Shown here piece by piece: positions 19,316-27,745 of a stretch of DNA of 33,544 bases. Position 1 is the first letter of the stretch; the number at the start of each line of letters is the position of its first letter. The notes under the pieces are model-generated. The model searched no databases, was not told the origin of the DNA, and worked only from the letters and a program-made list of their open reading frames with translations. The DNA comes from Caloramator sp. (GTDB lineage Bacteria; Bacillota; Clostridia; Clostridiales; Caloramatoraceae), in the NCBI GenBank assembly GCA_026417075.1, contig JAOADY010000068.1, forward strand, positions 1-33,544, written 5' to 3'. Both the position numbers and the translations under genes were made by a program.

Positions 19316-20527
19316 ATGGCAAATTATGTTTATGAAGCAATAGATGAAAAGGGTAAAAAAATTAATGGAAATGTATTAGCCGATGATATGCAGGATGCTC
19401 TAAGGCAGATTAAAGATAGAAATTTATATATTTTAAAGATAAATGAGAATAATGTGCTGAATAAAGAGTTGAATTTAAAATTTCATAAAAAGGTTAGTGC
19501 AAAGGATTTGGCTGTTTTCTGCAGACAGATTGCAGCACTTCTTCAGGCAGGTTTAAATATATTAACTTGTTTTAATGTAACGAAGAACCAGATAAACAAT
19601 AAAGTTCTAAAGAACGCTGTATTTAAGCTGTCTGAGGATGTTGAAAAGGGAGTATCAATTTCATCTTCAATGAAGGGCTTTCCAGATGTATTTCCTGAAA
19701 TTTTAGTTAATATGGTGGAGGCAGGGGAAGTTGGAGGTTCTCTTGACAATTCCTTTGATAAGATGGCTGTGCAGTTTGAAAAGGAAATGAAGCTTAGGCA
19801 AAAGATAACAAATGCCCTTATATATCCAATAATTGTACTTTTGGTTTCATTATTGGTTTTAAATCTTCTTCTTATATTTGTAATACCAACCTTTGTTGGA
19901 ATGTTCAATGATTTAGGAGTGGAACTTCCAAGAGCTACAAAGGCTATTTTGCACACAAGCACCTTTATGAAAAATAATTGGATGTTTGTATTATTATTTA
20001 TAATATTGCTTATTATTTTAATTAAATATTATAAAAAGACTCCTTCAGGAAGTATATTCTTTTCAAGTTTAAAGCTTAAATTACCTCTTATAGGGAAAAT
20101 ATCTCTTTATTCTTCTATTGCAAGATTTACAAGAACGCTTTCAACTCTTGTTAATGCCGGCGTTCCTCTTATAACAGCAATTGAAACAACAAAAAAACTT
20201 CTGCAGAATGCATACATTGAGGAGAAATTTGAAGGGGTTGTAGAAAAGGTAAGAGGAGGTGAAGGATTAAGCGAACCTATAAAGTCTTTAGGGCTTTTTC
20301 CAGAGCTTGTACCAGTTATGATTAAAACTGGTGAAGAGAGCGGAACCCTTGAGGAGATGCTCTCAAAAATTGCAGACCTTTATGAAAATGAGGTCGAAAA
20401 CATGGTTACAAGGCTTACGGCAGTATTTGAACCTGTAATGATAGTTTTTTTGGCACTTATCGTAGGTTTTATGCTTGCATCGATAATACTGCCAATGTTT
20501 AAACTCTATGGAAATATGAGTATGTGA
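19316..20527 (+). CDS. pilC: Type IV pilus inner-membrane platform protein PilC (GspF family)
   Basis: YEAIDEKGKKINGNV, DLAVFCRQIAALLQAGLNI, MVEAGEVGGSLDNSFDKMA, and second repeat ARFTRTLSTLVNAGVPL ... MIKTGEESGTLEEML. Confidence 0.96.
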   Translation: MANYVYEAIDEKGKKINGNVLADDMQDALRQIKDRNLYILKINENNVLNKELNLKFHKKVSAKDLAVFCRQIAALLQAGLNILTCFNVTKNQINNKVLKNAVFKLSEDVEKGVSISSSMKGFPDVFPEILVNMVEAGEVGGSLDNSFDKMAVQFEKEMKLRQKITNALIYPIIVLLVSLLVLNLLLIFVIPTFVGMFNDLGVELPRATKAILHTSTFMKNNWMFVLLFIILLIILIKYYKKTPSGSIFFSSLKLKLPLIGKISLYSSIARFTRTLSTLVNAGVPLITAIETTKKLLQNAYIEEKFEGVVEKVRGGEGLSEPIKSLGLFPELVPVMIKTGEESGTLEEMLSKIADLYENEVENMVTRLTAVFEPVMIVFLALIVGFMLASIILPMFKLYGNMSM

Positions 20528-20541
20528 TTGGAGGAATGAAA

Positions 20542-20952
20542 ATGAATAAAAGAAATAAGAAAAAAGGTTTTACATTGATTGAAATGATAGTTGTAGTTGC
20601 AATAATTGCAATATTAGCTGGAATAGCAGTACCACAGGTAACAAAACAGATTAACAATTCAAAGAAAAGTGCAGATATTGCAAATGCAAAAACTATAGCT
20701 AATTTAATTCAACAACAAATAGCAGAAGGAAATACAATTGCAGAAAGTAAAACGAATTATTCAGAAGTAACATCTACAGTCTTAAATAATAATACAGTTC
20801 CTCAAGTAAAATATAAATCAGGTTATGTTTTTGTTTATAAATTAGACATAGATAATAATGTTTTAATAGTTGGAGTATCGGATAAAGACAAAAATGGTAT
20901 AATTCAGGCAAATACGATTACATTATATCCTAACGTTGGAACTGGTTACTAA
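20542..20952 (+). CDS. Type IV major pilin (prepilin)
   Basis: MNKRNKKKG^FTLIEMIVVVAIIAILAGIAVPQVTKQ class III signal; ggagg SD; about 137 aa. Confidence 0.92.
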   Translation: MNKRNKKKGFTLIEMIVVVAIIAILAGIAVPQVTKQINNSKKSADIANAKTIANLIQQQIAEGNTIAESKTNYSEVTSTVLNNNTVPQVKYKSGYVFVYKLDIDNNVLIVGVSDKDKNGIIQANTITLYPNVGTGY

Positions 20953-20982
20953 AAAAACAAAATAAATTTATTTTTTCTTCTT

Positions 20983-20999
20983 GGGGCAAGTTTTGCCCC
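20983..20999 (+). terminator. Strong GC hairpin after the major pilin gene (weak/partial terminator or mRNA-stabilising stem)
   Basis: ggggcaa-gtt-ttgcccc; not followed by a proper U tract (tcctactttactt). Confidence 0.5.
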
Positions 21000-21026
21000 T
21001 CCTACTTTACTTAAAAGGTGATTATT

Positions 21027-21527
21027 ATGAAAAAAGGCTTTACCTTGATTGAAATGGTAATTGTAGTTGCAATATTAGGAATACTTCTTTCAGTATCCTA
21101 TATAAACTTTACAAGGCTTTCCGTTAAATCGAAGGTTGACTCTAAAGCAGATGAAATAGCATCTATGCTTAAGGATACCTATGAAAACGGAAATAAAGAA
21201 ATGAATTTTAAGGATTATTATATAGAGATTTTAAAAAACGGAAATAACTATGAAGTGTCTTTAATAAATCATGGAAATTCTATTAAAAAAACTGATTTAA
21301 AGGATTATGAATTAATAATTGAAGGTAAAGTATTTGATTCATCTACAAAATATATTTATTTTTCTCCTAAAGGAGAAGCCTTTTTATCCAGTGAAAAAAT
21401 AGAAGAAGATTACGATTACAATATAGATGATAAAAAATTCAGCGATATTGTAATCAAAAAGACAGAAAACATTTCAAAAAAGATTCATATTGATGATATG
21501 CCTCCTGGCAATATTACAGTTGATTAG
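21027..21527 (+). CDS. Type IV pilin-like protein (minor pilin)
   Basis: MKKG^FTLIEMVIVVAILGILLSVSYINF; ATG 21027 after aaggtg SD. Confidence 0.85.
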   Translation: MKKGFTLIEMVIVVAILGILLSVSYINFTRLSVKSKVDSKADEIASMLKDTYENGNKEMNFKDYYIEILKNGNNYEVSLINHGNSIKKTDLKDYELIIEGKVFDSSTKYIYFSPKGEAFLSSEKIEEDYDYNIDDKKFSDIVIKKTENISKKIHIDDMPPGNITVD

Positions 21528-21536
21528 AGGTTTTTT

Positions 21537-22052
21537 ATGAAAAAAAAAGGTTTTACTCTTATAGAAATAATAATTACATCGGCAATATTATTTATTTTAA
21601 TTGGGAGTTTATATAGCTTTTTTAATTCAAACTATATGATTTTATTTGAAGAAAAGAAAAAGGCATATATTGAATCTCAGGTTAAGAGCTTTATGGATTT
21701 TACTATGCAGTCCCTACAGATGTCTTATCAGGAAAAAATAGAAGCTGATGATGATAAATTAATATTATATCTTCCTATTGATAATAATTCTCAAGTTGAA
21801 TTTGATTCTACAAAGAGCATTAAAATTGAAATATATTATGACAAGGGTAGTATATTTATATCTAAAATACAAAATGGAATAAAATCAGATAAGACTTTAT
21901 TATCAGGAAACATTAAGTATTTTAAAATAGAAAAGATTTTAAATGGTAATGGTAACTTAGGGGGTATTGAGATTAAATTTAAAGTTAATTACGATTTTAA
22001 ATTTCGAAATTTATATAAGGATTATTTAATTAAATATAACATTAGGAAATGA
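21537..22052 (+). CDS. Type IV pilin-like protein (PilW/GspJ-type minor pilin)
   Basis: MKKKG^FTLIEIIITSAILFILIGSLYSFF. Confidence 0.83.
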   Translation: MKKKGFTLIEIIITSAILFILIGSLYSFFNSNYMILFEEKKKAYIESQVKSFMDFTMQSLQMSYQEKIEADDDKLILYLPIDNNSQVEFDSTKSIKIEIYYDKGSIFISKIQNGIKSDKTLLSGNIKYFKIEKILNGNGNLGGIEIKFKVNYDFKFRNLYKDYLIKYNIRK

Positions 22053-22063
22053 GGAATATGGAT

Positions 22064-22990
22064 ATGTTTAACAGCTTGAGCATAGAACTAAATAGCAGTT
22101 ATATAAAGATTATAGAAGGTAGAAAAGGTAAAAAACTGAAGGTTATAAATTATAAGGAAATAAGGCTTGAGAGTGAAGTTAATATGGTATCTGATTTATA
22201 TAATGAAACGGATATTTTAAATGCATTAAATTTATATCTGTTAGAAAACAAAGTATCAAAGTTTGATGTTAATGTTGTTTTATCAGGGGTTACTAATCTT
22301 CTTGTAAGAGAAATTATACTTCCCTTTGTTTCTGAGGATAAAATATATGATATGTTAAAATTTGAATCCTCACAGTATTTTCCAGTTAACATAGATAAAT
22401 ATATATTAGACTATAAGATTGTTGAGATTATAAAAGAGGGAAAAAATAAAAAATTAAAGCTTCTTGTATTTGCTGTTCCTAAAAGTATAATTGAGCAGGT
22501 AATAGAAATTATGAATAAGCTAAATATGAAAATAAATAAAGTTGATATAGAATCTAATGTTCTTTCAAAGCTTTCATCAAAAATAGGGATAGGTGAAAAG
22601 GAGGAGTCAATGCTTATAAATATAGAGAGAAGCTTTTTAACCTGTGTGGTTATAAAAAATAAAGTTATACAGCTTACTAAAACCTATCCCCATGATATGA
22701 AAGATATGCTATTTAACAAGGATAGAGATGATTTCATAGCAGATGAATATAAGCTTAACGAGATAATAGATAATGCAGTTAAACTTATAGAGTTTTACAG
22801 GATGAGAGAAAGGCAGGATATTAAAAGCATCTACATTACTGGGGAACTTTGTAAATATTTTGATATACCAAGCATTATCTCAAAGAAGACAGGAATTATA
22901 GTTAATATATTAGATAAGTTTGATTTTATAGACTCCAAAAACGATATAAAGATAGAAGATTATATAATCCCAATTTCAATGCTTGCATAG
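22064..22990 (+). CDS. pilM: Type IV pilus assembly protein PilM (actin-like ATPase fold)
   Basis: LSIELNSSYIKIIEGRKGKK, VVLSGVTNLLVREIILPFVSEDKIYDMLKFESSQYFPVNIDKYILDYKI; upstream of PilN/PilO-like genes. Confidence 0.85.
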   Translation: MFNSLSIELNSSYIKIIEGRKGKKLKVINYKEIRLESEVNMVSDLYNETDILNALNLYLLENKVSKFDVNVVLSGVTNLLVREIILPFVSEDKIYDMLKFESSQYFPVNIDKYILDYKIVEIIKEGKNKKLKLLVFAVPKSIIEQVIEIMNKLNMKINKVDIESNVLSKLSSKIGIGEKEESMLINIERSFLTCVVIKNKVIQLTKTYPHDMKDMLFNKDRDDFIADEYKLNEIIDNAVKLIEFYRMRERQDIKSIYITGELCKYFDIPSIISKKTGIIVNILDKFDFIDSKNDIKIEDYIIPISMLA

Positions 22991-23004
22991 TTAAGGGTGA
23001 TATT

Positions 23005-23556
23005 ATGTTTGATAATCTAATAATAAATACAAATAAAGATATAAATCTATTAGAAGCCTATAACAGGCAGATAAAAAAAGAGAAGAAGGATAAAAAAATA
23101 TATTATTTTATTTTTATAGAGATAGCTGTATTTATTATTCTAACTATTTTTTCTATTTTCAGAATGTCAAATTTAAAAATTCAAAATACAAAGCTGACTG
23201 AAAGAATAAATAAGCTTATTCCAATAGAGCAGAAGGTAAAAGAATATACTGAAATAAAAAATAAATATGAAAGTAAAAAAGCTATTGCTGATGAAATATC
23301 AAATCAGAATGAAGCTTTTAATAAGGCCATTATGGTATTAGAGGAGATAACTCCAACAGAGATTACAATTGAAAATATGATAATCACAAAAGATAAACTT
23401 TCTTTCGTTATTAAATCGAGCAAGGAAGAGAATATAGCTCAATTTATATATAATATGCAAAATGCTGATATTTTTAAGAATATAGTATTTAACGGCATAT
23501 CAAGACAAGGCAATGAAAAAAGAACTTCAATAACTGCTGACATAGTGAGGAAGTGA
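23005..23556 (+). CDS. pilN: PilN-like pilus assembly protein
   Basis: 183 aa, single TM near N-terminus followed by coiled-coil and C-terminal alpha/beta region; INLLEAYNRQIKKEKKDKK; position after pilM. Confidence 0.8.
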   Translation: MFDNLIINTNKDINLLEAYNRQIKKEKKDKKIYYFIFIEIAVFIILTIFSIFRMSNLKIQNTKLTERINKLIPIEQKVKEYTEIKNKYESKKAIADEISNQNEAFNKAIMVLEEITPTEITIENMIITKDKLSFVIKSSKEENIAQFIYNMQNADIFKNIVFNGISRQGNEKRTSITADIVRK

Positions 23557-23560
23557 TAAT

Positions 23561-24649
23561 ATGCAAAATTTAACAGAAAAAGATAAAAAATTATTATTAA
23601 TATTGATGATTTTTATAATAGGAGTTGGATATTATTACATATACGGCTTTATGTCAGGAAAGATATCAAAGCTTAAAGAGGAGAACCAAAGGCTTATAAA
23701 TAGAGAGGAAGAATTAAACAGGGCTGTTGAGATATATAATAAAAATAGGAATAAAATTGAAGAAACAAAATATGATTATTTTGATATATCTCAAAAGCTA
23801 TCGAAAAATTTAGATGAAAAATTTTGTATAGTTGATGCTCTGAATTTATTAAGAAAATATGGTGCACAAGTAAATGATATTCCAATTTCACAAAGGCAGG
23901 AGTATAAATATAATAAAAACAATAAAAAAATTGATGGAGGATTTTATTATACTCTAAAGATATCTACTCAGATAAGCTATGATAATTTGAAAAAACTTTT
24001 TATTGAAACAAAACAGTTTAATACAATATACTCAATCGATAATATTTCGATGGTTCCAACAGTAAAAGGCAATATATTAGCAGTTTCCTTTGATTTGAAT
24101 TTTTATGGATTTAAAGATGAAAATGCACCTATTAGGCAGTGGCAGGATTTTAATTTAAAAACAGGTAAGGATTTTTTGTTCTCTAAATTGAATTTTACAA
24201 AAAAAGTTACGGAGGAAGTAACGGATAATTATATTTTGAAGAATAAAGATTTTATAATAACAGCATCTACTTTAAATTCTCCAACGAGCGCCGTTGAAAT
24301 GGTAAAGAGCGGTGAGAACGTAATTGTATATGGGAAAAACAAGCAAATCGAAAAGGCTCAAATAGAAATAAAGCAAAATAAGGATACTCTACTTTATAAA
24401 ATGTCAACTGAAGGTGATAAATATCCTAGAGATAATACCTATAAAGAATTCAAAGCCAATACAGACAGTATAATAATTTCGATATACTCTTCTGGAAGGA
24501 AATACATAGAGGACAAAAACATAGTTCTGTTAAATATTAAAAATGAATCTGATAAGAAAGTAAGAGTATATGTTTTGAATGATGATAAAAATTTTCCAAG
24601 ACTTAATATAACAACAAATGGGAATAAGGTATATGTTGAAAAGAGATGA
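23561..24649 (+). CDS. PilO-like pilus assembly protein with long C-terminal extension
   Basis: N-terminal KDKKLLLILMIFIIGVGYYYIYGFMSGKISKLKEENQRL; 362 aa, about 180 aa longer than a minimal PilO. Confidence 0.72.
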   Translation: MQNLTEKDKKLLLILMIFIIGVGYYYIYGFMSGKISKLKEENQRLINREEELNRAVEIYNKNRNKIEETKYDYFDISQKLSKNLDEKFCIVDALNLLRKYGAQVNDIPISQRQEYKYNKNNKKIDGGFYYTLKISTQISYDNLKKLFIETKQFNTIYSIDNISMVPTVKGNILAVSFDLNFYGFKDENAPIRQWQDFNLKTGKDFLFSKLNFTKKVTEEVTDNYILKNKDFIITASTLNSPTSAVEMVKSGENVIVYGKNKQIEKAQIEIKQNKDTLLYKMSTEGDKYPRDNTYKEFKANTDSIIISIYSSGRKYIEDKNIVLLNIKNESDKKVRVYVLNDDKNFPRLNITTNGNKVYVEKR

Positions 24650-24653
24650 TAAA

Positions 24654-25391
24654 ATGAATAGAAAATATATAAAAGGCTATACATTATTAGAAGTTTTGCT
24701 TGCAGTAGCTGTTTTTGCAATGCTTATAATACCAATTTCAAAACTTATAGAATCAAATATTAACGTGAATAAATCATCAAAGGAAGAATTAGAGTTGGCT
24801 TCTGTTTTAAGTTATGCTTATGAAGCCTATTTGCAGGATGGCAGTTTAAAAGAAATCACTTATCCTAACAACAGCAATTATAGTATTTACTATAATGCTG
24901 AAAGCCTGCTAGATGAAATTTCATCTAAAGATTTGGATATAAAGTTTGATGAAAACAATATAAATATTAATTCATCATATTCTATACCTATTGTAGATAA
25001 TATGAACATCAAAATTAAAATTACCTATGAAAATAATAAGGCAAATTATGAGATTTTTTATGATTCTATACCAAAGGGTGAAATTAGTTTTTATATTGAT
25101 AATCCCAATTTTATTATATATGCAGATATGTTGCAAAAAAGCAGCGAAAAAAATTTAAACATTCTGATTGATGGAGTTTATAAAAACGGAATTTTAAGCG
25201 GCAAAAACATTAAATTTTATAAAAAGATTAAAAATGAAGAAAAGGGTCTAAATATAATATCTGTTTATCCTAATTTAATAGAGAAAACAGTTGATGAAAA
25301 AAAGACAGTAAACAAAAAAGTTGTTATTACTGTTAAGAAAAATGGCAAAAAATTAATAGAGAAGAGCTATACTTTTAGTGTTAATGATTAA
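24654..25391 (+). CDS. Pilin-like protein with prepilin signal
   Basis: MNRKYIKG^YTLLEVLLAVAVFAMLIIPISKLIES; overlaps reading context of preceding gene end. Confidence 0.75.
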   Translation: MNRKYIKGYTLLEVLLAVAVFAMLIIPISKLIESNINVNKSSKEELELASVLSYAYEAYLQDGSLKEITYPNNSNYSIYYNAESLLDEISSKDLDIKFDENNININSSYSIPIVDNMNIKIKITYENNKANYEIFYDSIPKGEISFYIDNPNFIIYADMLQKSSEKNLNILIDGVYKNGILSGKNIKFYKKIKNEEKGLNIISVYPNLIEKTVDEKKTVNKKVVITVKKNGKKLIEKSYTFSVND

Positions 25392-25406
25392 AGAGGTGTT
25401 AGACCT

Positions 25407-27734
25407 GTGAAAAAGAAAAAAGGTTCCGCGATGATATTTGTAATATTAATTATAGTGGTATTGTTTACTTTAAGCCTTGGACTTATGGAAATAACATTAT
25501 CCTCCTTAAGGCAGAGCGCGAGCTATAAAAATAAAAATGAAGCATTTTATTATGCTGATGCGGCAACTAATATAATAATAAATTATATGAATTCATTAGG
25601 AAATGCAGCAAAAAACGCAGTAAACGAATACTGCTTTACGCCATCAGGAGAGCCTAATTTAGAGGATGAAAGAATAAAAGAAGCCTATGAAAAAGATAAT
25701 TTTGAAGAAGAGATGAAAATAATTTTTCGAGATTATTATGTAGATAAATTGACTAAATATTTGAAAAATGAAATTACATTGCCGATTAAAGCAGGGACGA
25801 TGGATTTGCCCGCTGATTTAAAGTGGGAAGATATTAAAGGGAAGATAAATGAAGATATTGCTAAAATGGCGTCATCAGATATAAATATAACCTATCAGTT
25901 TTATTCTGACTTTGATAATAATCTATTTCAAAGTATTAAGGATCACAGCAGATTATTTTATAAAAATGATAAAGGGTTAGTAGATTCTTTAATAGTTAAA
26001 ACATCATTAAATAGTAAAAAGGTTGAAAGAATTTTGTTTACAAATTTCACCTTTACACCTTTTAAAGAGGTTTCTGAGAAGATTAATACAAAAGTTGAAA
26101 AGAAAGGATATAATCCGCTGCTTGATTATTGTATATTGACAAATAAAAATCTTTTAATAATAAACGGAGATAATAGGGCATATATAGATGGAGATGTATA
26201 TGTAAGGGGCTCTGGGAATGAGCTGAATGAAAATGCTCCTTATAATAAGTATGGAGGTATTATTGCAGGTATTAATAAAAGCACAGCAAATGGTATAAAC
26301 GAATCCTCCGTTAACAGGTCAAATTTTAATATCATTGACAATATAAGAGGAAATTTGATAGTTAATGGCATGGCTGTGGTTGGAGGAATTGAAGAAAAAG
26401 AGGGAATTATAAATGGAGAAGATAAAGATAAATATTATTTAAACAGCGGTTATATTAGAACATCGGCTCCAAATTCAAAAATTACGATTGAAAAGGATAC
26501 CTATTGCAATTCAGTGGTTACCGATGAAGAAGCCAATAATTCTTCAATGAATTTTAATGGTAATTTATATATTTCTGATAATATTTCTTTGTATGCTGAA
26601 AATAAAAATAATAATAGTATATATATTAAAAAGGATTTGATTTCCTTTGAACAGTCAAATGATGACACGAATTTTAACAATTCATCTTCAATTGTTATAA
26701 ATGATGATTCTGCAAAGCTTAAAATTGATGGAAAGGTTTATTTATTTGGTACAGCTTTTATTGATGAGTTAAAAAATTCAGATAACCATATATTTAAAAC
26801 CTTTGAAACTACAGCTATCGCCCCAAATTTTAATATATATACCTATAAAATCGATGGTTTTAATTATAGAGATTATTATCTAGATATTTATAATAAACAA
26901 GATGAATTTTCAAGGATTAATATGTTCGATGTTTGGGATACGCTTAATAAAATTGGCAATAGAGCAGATGTTATAAATAATGCAAAGAATTATGTTAATT
27001 TGTATTTAAGCAATCATATTAGCAATCCAGAAGAATTTGACTTTGAAATAAATAAATCTCAAATAGAATTAAAGGATGTAGATAGAAGTTATTACCCTTT
27101 TTTGTTTATTGCTAACAATAACCAATATCTAAACCCCAATTACTCGATTAAAGATGAAGCTGAATATACAGCAGATACAAAAAAAGCTGAGATAATAAAA
27201 AAGATAAAATTTGAAGATAAGGGATTAAAATTTCAAATAAGGGGTACTGGAGATGAAAGATTTAACTTTTTAAAGTATTATTTAGATTTTGATTGCTTAA
27301 GTAGAGATATTAAACTAATAAATAAAGATAAAAGAATATATATAAGACTTTCTAATGATGATATAGATATTAATTTAAATAGGGAAAATGTTGATGGGAA
27401 AGATTATGATTTAAATGGCTATAAAATTTTAATAGCAACTTCTAAAGATGTAACTATAAGTAGCAATAAAGATACAAAAATATATGGAAATATTATTAGC
27501 TTAGGGGATGTAGTTTTAAAAGGAGAAAAGATAGTTTTAGAATGGAATAAAGAAATTTCTAAAGAGATAATGAATTATTATGATTATAGTAGAAAAGATG
27601 ATTGCAATAAATTATATCAATTCTTTTCAAAGGGCATATTGCTTCAAGATTTATATACAAAGGAAGTATATATTGGTTATCCCAAAACGACTGACATTTT
27701 AATTAATACGAGAAGACAAATAATAAAAAAATAG
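25407..27734 (+). CDS. PilX-like large pilus-associated protein with polymer-forming-like repeats
   Basis: GTG start; MKKKKGSAMIFVILIIVVLFTLSLGLMEITLSSLRQSASYKNKNEAFYYADAATN; followed by DVYVRGSG / GNLIVNGMAVVGG / GNLYISDN / GKVYLFG segments. Confidence 0.75.
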   Translation: MKKKKGSAMIFVILIIVVLFTLSLGLMEITLSSLRQSASYKNKNEAFYYADAATNIIINYMNSLGNAAKNAVNEYCFTPSGEPNLEDERIKEAYEKDNFEEEMKIIFRDYYVDKLTKYLKNEITLPIKAGTMDLPADLKWEDIKGKINEDIAKMASSDINITYQFYSDFDNNLFQSIKDHSRLFYKNDKGLVDSLIVKTSLNSKKVERILFTNFTFTPFKEVSEKINTKVEKKGYNPLLDYCILTNKNLLIINGDNRAYIDGDVYVRGSGNELNENAPYNKYGGIIAGINKSTANGINESSVNRSNFNIIDNIRGNLIVNGMAVVGGIEEKEGIINGEDKDKYYLNSGYIRTSAPNSKITIEKDTYCNSVVTDEEANNSSMNFNGNLYISDNISLYAENKNNNSIYIKKDLISFEQSNDDTNFNNSSSIVINDDSAKLKIDGKVYLFGTAFIDELKNSDNHIFKTFETTAIAPNFNIYTYKIDGFNYRDYYLDIYNKQDEFSRINMFDVWDTLNKIGNRADVINNAKNYVNLYLSNHISNPEEFDFEINKSQIELKDVDRSYYPFLFIANNNQYLNPNYSIKDEAEYTADTKKAEIIKKIKFEDKGLKFQIRGTGDERFNFLKYYLDFDCLSRDIKLINKDKRIYIRLSNDDIDINLNRENVDGKDYDLNGYKILIATSKDVTISSNKDTKIYGNIISLGDVVLKGEKIVLEWNKEISKEIMNYYDYSRKDDCNKLYQFFSKGILLQDLYTKEVYIGYPKTTDILINTRRQIIKK

Positions 27735-27745
27735 AAGGTGGGAAA

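Noticed and set aside
19543-19962. 139-aa minus-strand ORF opposite pilC, plus other minus-strand ORFs (611-985, 2490-2882, 5053-5358, 28458-28757, 31778-32053, 32854-33177)
   Set aside because: All lie antisense to genes with strong family evidence and have no independent support.
20542-20952. Conductive (aromatic-rich) nanowire pilin
   Set aside because: The mature pilin has only a few aromatics and is not short; nothing supports an e-pilin claim.
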